A stretch of DNA of 64,000 bases from Corallococcus macrosporus (GCF_017302985.1 NZ_JAFIMU010000009.1:186001-250000); one strand, 5' to 3'. Positions 47,197 through 56,288 are shown, numbered from the stretch's first letter. Translations and numbers: made by a program. The notes: generated by a model from the sequence alone, not told the origin.

Positions 47197-48905
47197 GCCT
47201 CCTGCCGCCCGGCGTCCACGCCCAGCGTCTCCGCCAGTGCCCGCGCCGACCGCTGCGCCTGCTCCAGCAGCCGCGCCTGCGCCACCACCGCGTATGCGTT
47301 GCGCAGCACCGGCAGCTTCCCGGCCTGCTCCTCCAGGATGCGATCCAGCAGCGCCCGCGTCTCCGCCTCCAGCGGCAGCCCGCGCATCGACGACACCACC
47401 GTCGCCGGCCACCGGCGCGCCGCGGAGGCCCGCAGCTTCCATGCGCGCGGCGAGTCCATCCCGTCCACGGAGTCCAGCGCCTCCTTCGTCAGCGCGGCGC
47501 CGCGCTCACGCATGGCCCAGGCGCGCGGCGTGTCCACGCCGGTGAGCGAGCGCAGCACCAGCTTCAGCGCTCCCTTCTCCAGTTGCTCCCGCAGCCCCAC
47601 GGCCACCGGCGTCTCCAGGCCCGTGGTGCTCTTGAGCACCGCCAGCCGGTCATGCGGAATCAGCGCCTCACGCAGCGCGTCCGCGCGCTCCGTGGCCAGG
47701 CCGCCCAGGCTGCGCGCCACCTCCGAGTACAGCTTGCGCTGCATGCCCGCCTCGCGGACCACCCAGGACTCCTCGCCGTCCACGCCGGCCAGGCCCAGCA
47801 GCACCGCCGCCAGGTGTCCGTCCTTCAGACCGCGCTCGCGCAGCGCCCACGCCTCCGGCGAGTCCTGGCGCTTGAGCCCCTCCAGCACCGCCGCCGGCGC
47901 CTGCGCGTACAGCCGCTGCCGCAGCGCGTGCGAGCGCGGGGAGGTCACGAACCCCAGCCCCTCCGCCACGTCCACCGGCACGCTCGCGGACAGCACGTCG
48001 CGCAGCGTCCACGCCGTGTCGTCATCCAGCCCCGTCAGGCTGCGGGCCACGAGCCCTGGCAGCCGCTCCGCGTACGCCAGCCGGCGCTGGTGCGCGGGCA
48101 GGCCCGGGATGCCGTTGAGCAGCCACGCGGCCAGCTGCGGCTCGCGCGCCTCCAGGCCGTCCACCGCGTGGAAGAAGCGCTCCTCCACGTCGTCCACGCA
48201 CGCCAGGCCCGGCGGCGGCGGGGTGGGGGCGGGGACCAGCCGCTGCACCGGCTGCTCACGGCCCTCCAGCCGCGCGACGACGGCCTCCACCAGGCGCTGC
48301 TCCAGCACGCGCAGCGGCTGATCATTGTTCTCCAGGATGATCCACCGCGCGGGGTCCCTGCGGGCCTGCGCGAGGAACGCCTCGCGCACGCGCACCGCCA
48401 GCCCCGCGCCGACGAGGCCCTTGCGGCTGTCGGAGTCGTTCACCTTGCCGCTCTGCACCTTGCCCAGCCGCTTGCGCAGCCGCGCCAGGTCCGGATCCAC
48501 GTCCACCAGGATGACCAGGTCCGGCCACAGCCCCTGCGAGGCCAGCTCGCAGGAGGGCAGCAGCTGCTCCTCCTTCAGGCCGCGCCCGCCGCCCGTCAGC
48601 GCGAGCTGCGAGTAGAGGTAGCGGTCGGTGATGCACACCTCGCCACGCTTGAGCGCGGGCGCGATGACCTCCTCCAGTTGTTGCGCGTCGCGGGCCAGGT
48701 TCAGGAAGAACTCGGCGCGAGGACCCATCTCCAGGAGCCGCGCGTCGCGCGTCAGCTCACGGATGCGCCGCGCGGTGGGCGACTGCAATTCGCCGCCTTC
48801 GCGCGCGTGCGCGACCTTGTAGCCCAGCCGCTTGAGCCGGGACGCGAGCAGGTTGGACAGCGTCGTCTTGCCGCTGCCGTCAATGCCTTCGAAATCGATG
48901 AACAC
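47193..48905 (-). CDS. Thymidylate-kinase-like domain fused to a helical repeat domain
   Basis: The product has 570 residues. Residues 1-210 are a nucleoside-monophosphate kinase of the dTMP kinase type: MFIDFEGIDGSGKTTLSNLL (P-loop) and ITDRYLYSQLALTGGGRGL (DRY motif, though the usual AYQG is ALTG), then VILVDVDPDLARLRKR. After a Pro-rich linker (about 222-230), roughly 330 residues consist of a degenerate helical repeat of about 33 residues with the core SLxGxDxxxAWxLRExx (for example RSLTGVDTPRAWAMRERG). I know no standard Tmk with this tail. It is coupled to VTC (6-base gap) and DUF4956 (overlap). Confidence 0.8.
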   Translation of the reverse strand: MFIDFEGIDGSGKTTLSNLLASRLKRLGYKVAHAREGGELQSPTARRIRELTRDARLLEMGPRAEFFLNLARDAQQLEEVIAPALKRGEVCITDRYLYSQLALTGGGRGLKEEQLLPSCELASQGLWPDLVILVDVDPDLARLRKRLGKVQSGKVNDSDSRKGLVGAGLAVRVREAFLAQARRDPARWIILENNDQPLRVLEQRLVEAVVARLEGREQPVQRLVPAPTPPPPGLACVDDVEERFFHAVDGLEAREPQLAAWLLNGIPGLPAHQRRLAYAERLPGLVARSLTGLDDDTAWTLRDVLSASVPVDVAEGLGFVTSPRSHALRQRLYAQAPAAVLEGLKRQDSPEAWALRERGLKDGHLAAVLLGLAGVDGEESWVVREAGMQRKLYSEVARSLGGLATERADALREALIPHDRLAVLKSTTGLETPVAVGLREQLEKGALKLVLRSLTGVDTPRAWAMRERGAALTKEALDSVDGMDSPRAWKLRASAARRWPATVVSSMRGLPLEAETRALLDRILEEQAGKLPVLRNAYAVVAQARLLEQAQRSARALAETLGVDAGRQEA

Positions 48906-48911
48906 GGTGCC

Positions 48912-49631
48912 CTAACCCCCTACGACCCCAACGCCACCTGAAGCGAAGGCATGCACCCGCGCCATGCCTTCCGCGAACTTGCTGTACGCCGCCGGGCCCC
49001 CCGGATTGAGGGCCGACAGCCACTCGGGCAATTCCGCCCCGAGGTGCTTCACCTCCAACACCACCCGCGAGTCCTCCCACACGGGCAGCCCCAGCCGCTC
49101 CACCGTCAGCGCCGTGGGCGACAGGGCCAGCTCCGGTGACACGGCGTGGAAGCCGATGTCCCGGTCCACCGTCACCCGCCACTCCTGCGACACCTGGTAC
49201 ACGTGCCGCCGGTACGTCACCGCCAGCACCGGGGACAGGCTGCCTCCGGTGAAGAGCGGCAGGAGGCTCACGCCGCCCCGGATGGCCCGGCCCAGCTCCG
49301 AGCGGGGCACCCACACGCGCCGCTTCTGCGTGAGGCCATTGCGCTCGCGCTTCACCTCCAGCACCACGCGCTCGCGGCCCGCCGCGCCCACGTCCGGCGA
49401 GTACTCCTTCGTCCTCACCTTGAGGCAGTCCTCCGGCGTGGTCAGCGCGCGCGCCGTCAGCGGATAGCCCTGCTTGTCGAAGTACACGGACACGATGCGC
49501 GTGGGCGGCGGCAGCACCCCGCCCAACTCCTGCGACAGCCGCGAGCAGACCGCCTTGGCCTCGGAGGCCTCCAGCACGCGCTTGAACTCACGCCGCAGCT
49601 TCGTCACTTCACCTTCAGCGAACGAGATCAT
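48912..49631 (-). CDS. VTC-domain (polyphosphate-polymerase-like) protein
   Basis: The 239-residue protein is almost entirely one VTC/CYTH-type tunnel domain. Recognisable strands are VTKLRREFKRVLE, RIVSVYFDKQGYPL, CLKVRTKEYSP, VVLEVKRERNGLTQKRR and VVLEVKHLGAELPEWLSAL; the last two correspond to the Glu-x-Lys strands of the tunnel. VTC domains in yeast make polyphosphate from ATP; bacterial family members are mostly untested. There is no membrane segment, so partners must anchor it. It sits 12 bases after the porin gene. Confidence 0.82.
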   Translation of the reverse strand: MISFAEGEVTKLRREFKRVLEASEAKAVCSRLSQELGGVLPPPTRIVSVYFDKQGYPLTARALTTPEDCLKVRTKEYSPDVGAAGRERVVLEVKRERNGLTQKRRVWVPRSELGRAIRGGVSLLPLFTGGSLSPVLAVTYRRHVYQVSQEWRVTVDRDIGFHAVSPELALSPTALTVERLGLPVWEDSRVVLEVKHLGAELPEWLSALNPGGPAAYSKFAEGMARVHAFASGGVGVVGG

Positions 49632-49643
49632 CTCCAGGTCTCC

Positions 49644-50891
49644 TCACCGGAAGCGGGTGGCGAGCTGCAACGACAGCTCGAGCGCGGGCGCCACGTCCCC
49701 CGGCCGGAGCGCACGCTCCGCCTGGACCTGCGCCTTGAAGGAATCCGCCAACAACACGTTGAAGCCCCCCGTCAACGAATGCCCCTGTGCCTGGATGCCA
49801 CCTTGCAACTGCAGTGCCTCCGCGCCCACCACCGGCTGCACCGCCCAGCCCTCGCGGCCCACCGGCACCGTCCAGGAGGCCAGCACCGACTGCGAGCGGA
49901 ACGGCCCCAGCGCCAGCCGGCCCGCCGCGGCCTCACCCGTCAGCGTCAGCCCCCAGAGCGTCAGCTCCGCGTCCGCCGCCGTCGCGTACTGCTTCGTCCC
50001 GTCGATGACCTGCGTGAGGTACGTGCTGGTGCCCAGCGTGAGGAACTTGAACGGGCGGATGCTCAGGCGCGCGGAGCCGTCCTCGCTCAGCCGCTTCCCG
50101 GTCGCGTCCTCGCCGCCCTCGAAGAGGCCCGCGGACAGCTTCAGGCCCCACGCCTCCTTGAGGCGCAGCTCGCCCATCAGCCCCAGGCGCCGGCCGCCCA
50201 GCGCGTTGGTCTCCGTGAGGTAGTCCTCCACGAGCCCGCGCTCCTGGATGGGCAGCCGCCACGCCGACTCCTGCGAGCGCTGGAGGAAGGGCGACTTGAA
50301 GCGGCCCGCGTACAGGCGCAGCCGCTTGGCGTCATCCGCCAGGCGCACGAAGGCGTCCTTGAGAATCGTCTTGGAGGCGAGGTCCGCGCTCACCTCCGCT
50401 TCCAGGTTGGACAGCGACGCGGCCACGCCCACGCGCGCGGACTCGATGCCCAGGTCGCGCTCGTACTTCTGCCGCTCGTCGGCGGCGGCGCGCGCGAACA
50501 CGCGGCCGAACACGCGGATCCGCTGCTGGGGACCGCCCTTGTCGTCCACCTTGTCCGCTTCGTCCGGCGCCTCGCCCAGCGTGTCCGCCTTGGGGCCGGT
50601 GTCCTTCTTCTTCTTCTTGCCCGGCACCGCCGCGTCCGGCACCGGCGCGCCCGGCTCCGTCACCTGCTCCGGCGCGCCCATGACGGGCCCCTGCGAACCG
50701 CCCGGCATCGCCTGCGCCACCGCGCCGTCCAGCGCGTCGCCGTCTCCGGAGACCTCCAGCGGTTGATCCGCATCCGCCGCCGCGTCCTCATCCGGTTCCG
50801 GTGCCGCGCTAGCGACCGCCGGCAGGCCCAGGAGGACCGCGACGAGCAGCCCCCGCCGCCACCCCTTCTGCTCCAGCCCCCTCCCGCCCAT
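49644..50891 (-). CDS. Porin O/P-like outer-membrane protein
   Basis: The 415-residue protein starts MGGRGLEQKGWRRGLLVAVLLGL, a signal peptide; the in-frame ATG at 50957 would give an unlikely extension. An acidic and then Lys-rich low-complexity region (about 30-115, including KKKKK) precedes a beta barrel: RVFGRVFARAAADERQKY, RLYAGRFKSPFLQRSQES, and a C-terminal strand ending LQLATRFR. The GRFKSPF element is typical of phosphate-selective porin O/P-like proteins. First gene of the VTC operon; phosphate uptake is only inferred. Confidence 0.75.
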   Translation of the reverse strand: MGGRGLEQKGWRRGLLVAVLLGLPAVASAAPEPDEDAAADADQPLEVSGDGDALDGAVAQAMPGGSQGPVMGAPEQVTEPGAPVPDAAVPGKKKKKDTGPKADTLGEAPDEADKVDDKGGPQQRIRVFGRVFARAAADERQKYERDLGIESARVGVAASLSNLEAEVSADLASKTILKDAFVRLADDAKRLRLYAGRFKSPFLQRSQESAWRLPIQERGLVEDYLTETNALGGRRLGLMGELRLKEAWGLKLSAGLFEGGEDATGKRLSEDGSARLSIRPFKFLTLGTSTYLTQVIDGTKQYATAADAELTLWGLTLTGEAAAGRLALGPFRSQSVLASWTVPVGREGWAVQPVVGAEALQLQGGIQAQGHSLTGGFNVLLADSFKAQVQAERALRPGDVAPALELSLQLATRFR

Positions 50892-51116
50892 GCCCGATGT
50901 CTCCCCGCCCCGGAAATGCCCACGCCATCCGACCCTGACGCCTGCTCTCCCGTGCAACCCTGGTGCCCAGGGCAGGGACGTGCACTGCCGGACATCCGGA
51001 AGGGGCTCGCGGGGCGGATGCCCCGTGACGTGGACGTGACGAGACCCACCCTGGGAAGGTTTTTTCCCTCCCAGGGCCTGTAGGGCCTGTAACGGTGGGC
51101 TGTAAGAAGGGCGGTC

Positions 51117-51785
51117 TTACCGATCAGCCGGCGGCTCCACCGGCGGCGCGGCGGGCGCTGGCGGCCCGGCAGCGCCGGGCTCGGGGTCCGCGGGCGCATC
51201 CCCCGGCGTGGCTTCCGGATTCGCGGCCTGGGGGAGGGGCGGGATGGGGTGCTCGGGCGTCACCCCGCGCCGCGTGACGGCGTACAGCACCCGCACCAGC
51301 AGGAGCCCCCCAGCAATGGCCAGCAGGACGCGCCAGACGATGGGTGGGACCGGGGGCTCGCTCACGGTGAACCGCGCGTGGGCCGCCTTGGGGCGGGTGG
51401 TGAGGAAGCGCACGTCCACATCCCACGTGCCGGGCTCGTCGGGGACGAACTCGGTGCTCCAGCCCACGGCGTCGCGCGTCAGGGTTCGCGTCACCTGGCC
51501 GGGCACGCCCTCGCGGGAGAACGCGACCGTGACGGCGCCCTGGAAGGGCGGGCCCTGGAGGTTTCCCACCGACAGGGTCAGCCGCAGGGGCTCACCGGGG
51601 CGGGGGACGGCGGGGGTGAGGACGCCCTGGATCTGGTCCTCCGCGTCCCGCCAGGACAGGGAGAGCAGCTCTCCCTTGCGCTCGACCTTGATCTGATCCG
51701 GAGCAGGGGCCGCGGCGGCATGCAGGGCCAGCAGGCAGGTCATGACGACCCACCCCAGGAAGGAGTCCGTGCGCCTTTGCCTCAT
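51117..51785 (-). CDS. Membrane-anchored Ig-like protein
   Basis: The 222-residue product starts MRQRRTDSFLGWVVMTCLLALHAAAA, a signal peptide. An Ig-like domain (about 30-145) carries LSVGNLQGPPFQGAVTVAF and DEPGTWDVDVRFLTTRP, resembling YtkA-like or FixH-like domains. One transmembrane helix (VWRVLLAIAGGLLLVRVLY) and a Pro/Ala-rich cytoplasmic tail follow. It is divergent from the Ser/Thr kinase gene across 72 bases; the pair may be co-regulated. Function unknown. Confidence 0.7.
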   Translation of the reverse strand: MRQRRTDSFLGWVVMTCLLALHAAAAPAPDQIKVERKGELLSLSWRDAEDQIQGVLTPAVPRPGEPLRLTLSVGNLQGPPFQGAVTVAFSREGVPGQVTRTLTRDAVGWSTEFVPDEPGTWDVDVRFLTTRPKAAHARFTVSEPPVPPIVWRVLLAIAGGLLLVRVLYAVTRRGVTPEHPIPPLPQAANPEATPGDAPADPEPGAAGPPAPAAPPVEPPADR

Positions 51786-51857
51786 GGGCGGCTGTCCCCT
51801 AAGATGCGCTCCCCTGTCACCCTTCACTGAGCCCGCTCCCCCCGGGGAGTCCCCGGG

Positions 51858-54074
51858 ATGAACCCTCAAGCTTTCGGGAAATACCAGCTCCTCAAGAAGC
51901 TCGCCACGGGCGGCATGGCCGAAGTCTGGCTTGCTCGTCAGTCCGGAATCGAGGGCTTCCAGAAGGAGCTTGTCGTCAAGCGCATCCTCCCGCACCTCGC
52001 GGAGGACCGCGAGTTCGTGGAGATGTTCAAGAACGAGGCGCTGATCGCCGCGCGCTTCAATCACCCGAACATCGCGCAGGTCTACGAATTCGGGGAGGCC
52101 AACGGGACCTATTACATCGCCATGGAGTTCATCCACGGCGAGGACCTGGGCCGGGTCATGCGCAAGGCCAGCGGGATGAACCAGTGGATCGCCCGTCCGC
52201 TGGCCATCCGCATCGTCGCGTCCGCGTGCGAGGGCCTCTACTACGCGCACAGCCGCACGGATGACCGGGGCCAGCCGCTCAACGTGGTGCACCGCGACAT
52301 CAGCCCGCAGAACATCCTGATCAGCTTCGATGGTTCGGTGAAGCTGGTGGACTTCGGCATCGCCAAGGCCGCGGATCAGGCGTCCATGACGAAGTCCGGC
52401 GCCATCAAGGGCAAGTTCGCGTACATGGCGCCCGAGCAGGCCGCGGGCAAGCACCTGGACCGGCGCGCGGACATCTTCGCCATCGGCCTGGTGCTGTACG
52501 AGATGCTCACCGGGCACCGGCCGCTCAAGAAGGACTCGGAGCTGGCCACGCTGCAGGCGGCCATGGAGTGCGCCATCCCGTCCCCGTCCGAGGTGGCCGA
52601 CGTGCCCCGGGACATGGACCACGTGGTGATGCGCGCCCTGGCCAAGAGCGCGGATGACCGCTACGACAACGCGCGCGAGTTCCAGACGGCGCTGGAGGAA
52701 CTGCTCGTCAACGAGCGCTGGCTCGTCACCTCCGGGCAGATCTCGGAGCTGATGAAGACGCTGTTCGCGGACCGGCTGCAGGAGGAGCTCAAGCAGGGCC
52801 AGTTCGTGCCCGTGGGCGAGGACTCCAACACCTCGCCGCCCCGGCCGCCCCCGGACATGAGCTGGGATGCGCCTCCGGGCGAGCCGTCCCAGTCGCGCGG
52901 CTCGCGCGGCAACACCCGCACGGGCGCCGCGCCCCGCCGCGCCACGGGCATGTCGCCCGCGCTGGCGGAGGACCCGAACGAATACGACGCGCCGTCGCTC
53001 ACCGGCGTGGAGCCGCAGCCCCGCCGGCGCTCCAGCGTGTCGGAGCCGGTGGCCCGGCGCGGCACGGGCACCAGCAACCCGAACGCCACGCAGATTGCCC
53101 GCACCAACTCGCGCTCGGACCTGCGCAGCCAGCAGGTGGAGGACGTCCCGCCGCCCCGGCGCACGTCGTCGCGCGCGGTGCCGGTGTCGGAGCCGCCCAT
53201 GCGTTCGCGCTCGGGCGTGCACCGGATGGACCTGGAGGACGACGAGCGCACGCGCCTGCCGCCGCCGGAGGATGATCCGGACACGGTACCCGCGCCCCTG
53301 CCGCCGCGCCGCCGCACCAGCACCAGCCAGTCCGCCGCCGTGGAGCCGCCGCGCCGCCGCACCTCCAGCCGCGTGGACGCGCCGCGCCCGCGCCCGGTGG
53401 CCCCGCCGGTGGACGACGAGGACTCCGGCGAGCGCCGCCCGTCTCGCAACAGCGCCCCTCCGCTCCCGGAGCCGGTGAAGCCGAAGGGTGGCAGCGTCCG
53501 CGCGCTCGTCACGGTGGGCTTCGTCGTGGGCCTGCTGGCGCTGGGCGTGCTCTTCCGCGAGCCCATCATGCTGGCGCTCACGTCCAAGGCCGCGGACGCG
53601 CAGGGCGTGTGGCTCACGGTGAACACCAACCAGCCGGTGAAGGTGTCCGTGCGGCACACGGAGCGCTGCGGCAGCCCGGAGCCGGTGACGCTGCTGGGCA
53701 CCGCGCCGCTCACCCGCGTGCAGGGCGCGCACCTGCAGGACACGCTCATCCTGGAGAACGACGCCCAGGGCATCTACCTGGAGGACTCCGAGGAGCTCGC
53801 GTTCGGCCAGCCCGGCGAGCTGAAGACCTTCGAGCGCAGCTTCAAGGAGGGCACCCTCAAGCTGAAGATCACCCCCAAGGGGATGACGACGGGCCTGACG
53901 GTGTACCGGAACAACCAGATGATGGGCAGCGCCGGCACGACGCTGAAGCTGATGGAGGGCAAGCAGCGCCTGGAGCTGCGCGGCAAGCAGCTCAAGGAGC
54001 CCATCGCCTTCGAGACCACCATCAAGCCCGACGAGACGACCGAGCAGCCGCTGGACCTGGCCTCCGCGCTCTAG
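51858..54074 (+). CDS. Membrane Ser/Thr protein kinase with PEGA-like outer domain
   Basis: The 738-residue protein starts MNPQAFGKYQLLKKLATGGMAEVWLA. The kinase domain (about 8-275) has the glycine loop, Lys in LVVKRIL, catalytic loop HRDISPQN and DFGIAK. The usual Lys of HRDLKxxN is Ser, as in many myxobacterial kinases. A disordered Arg/Pro/Ser linker (about 320-545) leads to one membrane helix (ALVTVGFVVGLLALGVLF). The outside part ends in a PEGA-like beta domain (LKLKITPKGMTTGLTVYRN). It probably senses an envelope signal. It overlaps the convergent rhodanese gene by 4 bases. Confidence 0.88.
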   Translation: MNPQAFGKYQLLKKLATGGMAEVWLARQSGIEGFQKELVVKRILPHLAEDREFVEMFKNEALIAARFNHPNIAQVYEFGEANGTYYIAMEFIHGEDLGRVMRKASGMNQWIARPLAIRIVASACEGLYYAHSRTDDRGQPLNVVHRDISPQNILISFDGSVKLVDFGIAKAADQASMTKSGAIKGKFAYMAPEQAAGKHLDRRADIFAIGLVLYEMLTGHRPLKKDSELATLQAAMECAIPSPSEVADVPRDMDHVVMRALAKSADDRYDNAREFQTALEELLVNERWLVTSGQISELMKTLFADRLQEELKQGQFVPVGEDSNTSPPRPPPDMSWDAPPGEPSQSRGSRGNTRTGAAPRRATGMSPALAEDPNEYDAPSLTGVEPQPRRRSSVSEPVARRGTGTSNPNATQIARTNSRSDLRSQQVEDVPPPRRTSSRAVPVSEPPMRSRSGVHRMDLEDDERTRLPPPEDDPDTVPAPLPPRRRTSTSQSAAVEPPRRRTSSRVDAPRPRPVAPPVDDEDSGERRPSRNSAPPLPEPVKPKGGSVRALVTVGFVVGLLALGVLFREPIMLALTSKAADAQGVWLTVNTNQPVKVSVRHTERCGSPEPVTLLGTAPLTRVQGAHLQDTLILENDAQGIYLEDSEELAFGQPGELKTFERSFKEGTLKLKITPKGMTTGLTVYRNNQMMGSAGTTLKLMEGKQRLELRGKQLKEPIAFETTIKPDETTEQPLDLASAL

Positions 54075-54403
54075 TAGCGCGGCAGGGAAGGGTCCACGGT
54101 GCGCGAGTACAGGTCGATGCCGCCCTGGAGCGACACGGCCTGCAGCCCCCGGTCGATGAGGTACGCGGCGCCGTCCAGGCTGCGCACGCCGTGGTGGCAG
54201 TAGACGACGACGGGGCGGCCCTTCAGCGCGTCCAGCTGCTCGTGGAAGTCCTCCAGCTCCGGCAGGGGCATCAGCACCGAGCCGGGCAGGGCCACCCATT
54301 CGTGCTCGTGGGGGAAGCGCACGTCCACCAGCACGGGGCGTGACTCGGGGGGGCCTGCCAGGCGCCGGGCCAGCTCGGCGGGGGTGATTTCAGGGATGGG
54401 CAT
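54071..54403 (-). CDS. Rhodanese-domain protein
   Basis: This 110-residue single-domain rhodanese moves sulfane sulfur or handles persulfides. It starts MPIPEITPAELARRL, then LVDVRFPHEHEWVALPGS, and has the active-site loop VVYCHHGVRSLDGA with the catalytic Cys. The size matches GlpE-type single domains. It is divergent from the A-type Fe-S carrier gene, a sensible neighbour because both deal with sulfur, and overlaps the kinase gene end by 4 bases. Confidence 0.88.
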   Translation of the reverse strand: MPIPEITPAELARRLAGPPESRPVLVDVRFPHEHEWVALPGSVLMPLPELEDFHEQLDALKGRPVVVYCHHGVRSLDGAAYLIDRGLQAVSLQGGIDLYSRTVDPSLPRY

Positions 54404-54504
54404 GGGGGTTATCTTCTGTTGAGCCGGGAAGGGGCCCGTCAGGTCCCTTGGCTTTTCGGGCGCCAGGGCGTTATGAGGCGCCGTCTACGAGGAGAGTGAA
54501 GCAC

Positions 54505-54888
54505 ATGGACACTTCTACCGCCGTCGCCGGCTCCACGCCGGCCTCCCAGCCCGCCACCTCCGCGCCCGTCGTCCTGACGGCCGCCGCCCTCACCCAGGTG
54601 AAGACGGTCATCGAGGCCCAGGGCTTCCAGGGCTACTACTTCTCCATCCGCGTGGTGCCCTCCGGCTGCAGCGGCCTGGGCTACGACCTGAACCTCGTGA
54701 AGGAGACGAAGGCAGGCGATCAGCTCTGGGAGCAGGATGGCGTGAAGATCGCCACCGACGCGCTGAGCGCCCAGTACCTGTCGGGCACGCACATCGACTA
54801 CGTCACCAGCATCACCGGCGCGGGCTTCAAGTTCGAGAACCCCAACGCCAAGTCGTCCTGCGGCTGCGGCACGTCGTTCACCACCTGA
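54505..54888 (+). CDS. A-type iron-sulfur carrier (IscA/ErpA/SufA-like)
   Basis: The 127-residue protein starts MDTSTAVAGSTPASQPATS after GAGGAGA, giving a flexible N-terminus of about 20 residues. The core LTAAALTQVKTVIEAQG, then VVPSGCSGLGYDLNLV and AKSSCGCGTSFTT, holds the three Cys residues of A-type carriers. The tail GTHIDYVTSITGAGFKFENPNA is canonical. It delivers Fe-S clusters to apo-enzymes. Whether it is ErpA or IscA cannot be settled without the genome. Confidence 0.9.
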   Translation: MDTSTAVAGSTPASQPATSAPVVLTAAALTQVKTVIEAQGFQGYYFSIRVVPSGCSGLGYDLNLVKETKAGDQLWEQDGVKIATDALSAQYLSGTHIDYVTSITGAGFKFENPNAKSSCGCGTSFTT

Positions 54889-54962
54889 GCCGGCTTCCGG
54901 CTTGAGGTGGAGGGAGGGCCGGGAGGGACGCCAGCCAGGCGTGCCCCCGGCCCTTCGTGCGT

Positions 54963-55508
54963 TCAGGCGCCGGCCACGGGCTTCATCACCTTCATCCAGT
55001 TCTGCTCCTCCTTGCCGCGGCCCCGGCGCTGGGCGCGGCGGGCCTCCGCCTCCTGGAAGGCCTGGCGCTCCGCGTCCGACTCCAGCAGCAGCGGCGGCAC
55101 GGGCACGCCCTTGCCGTCCTGGCCCTGCGCCACGAAGGTGAGCAGCGCGCTGGTGGTCAGGTGCCGCTCACCGGTGAGCGGGTTCTCCGCGTGCACGGTG
55201 ACGCCCACCTCCAGCGAGGTGCGGAACGCCGCGAGCACGCGCGCGTGCAGGAGGGCAATCCAGCCCACGCGGATGGGGGCGTGGAAGTGCAGGTCGTCCA
55301 TGGACGCCGTCACCACGACCTGACGGCAATGGCGCTGGGCGGCCACGGCGCCGCAGATGTCGATCCACTGCATCACCTTCCCGCCGAACGCGGCGTTCAG
55401 GTTGTTGGCGTCCGGGGGGAGGATGAGCTGCGTCATCACCACTTCGGAGTCGCGCGGGCTCTTCGGGCTGAGGTCGTGCATGGCGCCGGGCAGCGTCGCA
55501 CGAGACAT
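54963..55508 (-). CDS. Hotdog-fold acyl-CoA thioesterase
   Basis: The 181-residue protein starts MSRATLPGAMHDLSPKSPRDSEVVMTQLILPPDANNLNAAFGGKVMQW. The DANNLNAAFGGKVMQWID stretch and the later VTASMDDLHFHAPIRVG match YciA/BACH-type thioesterases, where the Asn/Asp of the first segment activates water. A C-terminal basic helix (RRAQRRGRGKEEQNW) is extra. It is the last gene of the minus-strand operon after the deoxynucleoside kinase (8-base gap). Confidence 0.87.
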   Translation of the reverse strand: MSRATLPGAMHDLSPKSPRDSEVVMTQLILPPDANNLNAAFGGKVMQWIDICGAVAAQRHCRQVVVTASMDDLHFHAPIRVGWIALLHARVLAAFRTSLEVGVTVHAENPLTGERHLTTSALLTFVAQGQDGKGVPVPPLLLESDAERQAFQEAEARRAQRRGRGKEEQNWMKVMKPVAGA

Positions 55509-55516
55509 GCGCCGCG

Positions 55517-56275
55517 TCAGGCGAGGAATGCGGAGACGCGGTCCATGAACTCCTCGCGGCCCTGCCCCCGGCGGATGTCCTGCTTGGACACGTCCACCAC
55601 CAGGCAGTCCACGCCGTACTTCTCCTGGAGCACCTGGGGGAAGCCCGCGTAGTAGCCGTTGAGGCCCTTGAGGAACTGCCGCCCGATGCCCTTCTCCTCC
55701 GCGCGGCCGCGCGTGCGGATGCGCTGGAGCAGCACGTCCTCCGACGGCACGTCGAAGCAGATGACCTTGTCGGGCCGCACGATGTGGCGCGACAGCCGCT
55801 GGAAGTACTCGTAGTACAGGTCCAGCTCCGCGTTCGTCATGTGCCCCAGGCCGTGCAGGTACTTGGCGAAGATTTCCGGGTCCTCGTACAGCGTGCGGTC
55901 CTGCACGCAGCTCTTCCTGACGGAGTGGATGAGCTCGTGGTGCTCCACGCGCCGGATGAGGAACTCCAGCTGGAGCGTGAACGACCAGCGGCTCATGTCG
56001 CCGTAGTAGTCGCGCAGGAAGCGGTTATCGATGACGGGCTCGTCGAACAGCTCGAAGCCGAAGCCCTGGCTGATGAGCTTCGCGGCCGTCGTCTTGCCCG
56101 CGCCGATGTTGCCCGCCAGCGCCACGAAGCGCTTGGCGCGGGGCACCTTGACCTTGAGCTTGAGCGTGTTGCGGGCCGAGGGCTTCGGTTCAGCGCCGTC
56201 CGTGGGCGGCGCCTTCGACGGGGGCGGCTCGGTGCGGGACGTCGCGGGACGCGCGCGGGCGGTGGTGCGGGGCAT
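55517..56275 (-). CDS. Deoxynucleoside kinase
   Basis: The 252-residue product has a disordered Pro/Arg-rich N-terminus (about 45 residues), then the P-loop ALAGNIGAGKTTAAKL, DEPVIDNRFLRDYY, SCVQDRTLYEDPEIF (DR-type catalytic motif) and the lid RIRTRGRAEEKG. These fit the deoxyadenosine/deoxyguanosine/deoxycytidine kinase family of salvage enzymes. It is operonic with the glycerophosphodiesterase (13-base gap) and thioesterase genes. Base preference cannot be read from sequence. Confidence 0.87.
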   Translation of the reverse strand: MPRTTARARPATSRTEPPPSKAPPTDGAEPKPSARNTLKLKVKVPRAKRFVALAGNIGAGKTTAAKLISQGFGFELFDEPVIDNRFLRDYYGDMSRWSFTLQLEFLIRRVEHHELIHSVRKSCVQDRTLYEDPEIFAKYLHGLGHMTNAELDLYYEYFQRLSRHIVRPDKVICFDVPSEDVLLQRIRTRGRAEEKGIGRQFLKGLNGYYAGFPQVLQEKYGVDCLVVDVSKQDIRRGQGREEFMDRVSAFLA

Positions 56276-56288
56276 GGAGCCCGAAGGC

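Noticed and set aside
45671-50891. Defence-system reading of the VTC/kinase-fusion operon
   Set aside because: There is no nuclease, toxin, helicase or reverse transcriptase component. A signal-peptide porin and a lipoprotein point to envelope physiology.
51117-54299. 1060-codon minus frame spanning the Ser/Thr kinase gene
   Set aside because: Only its last 222 codons (from 51785) form a credible protein. The rest is antisense to a kinase with complete motifs.
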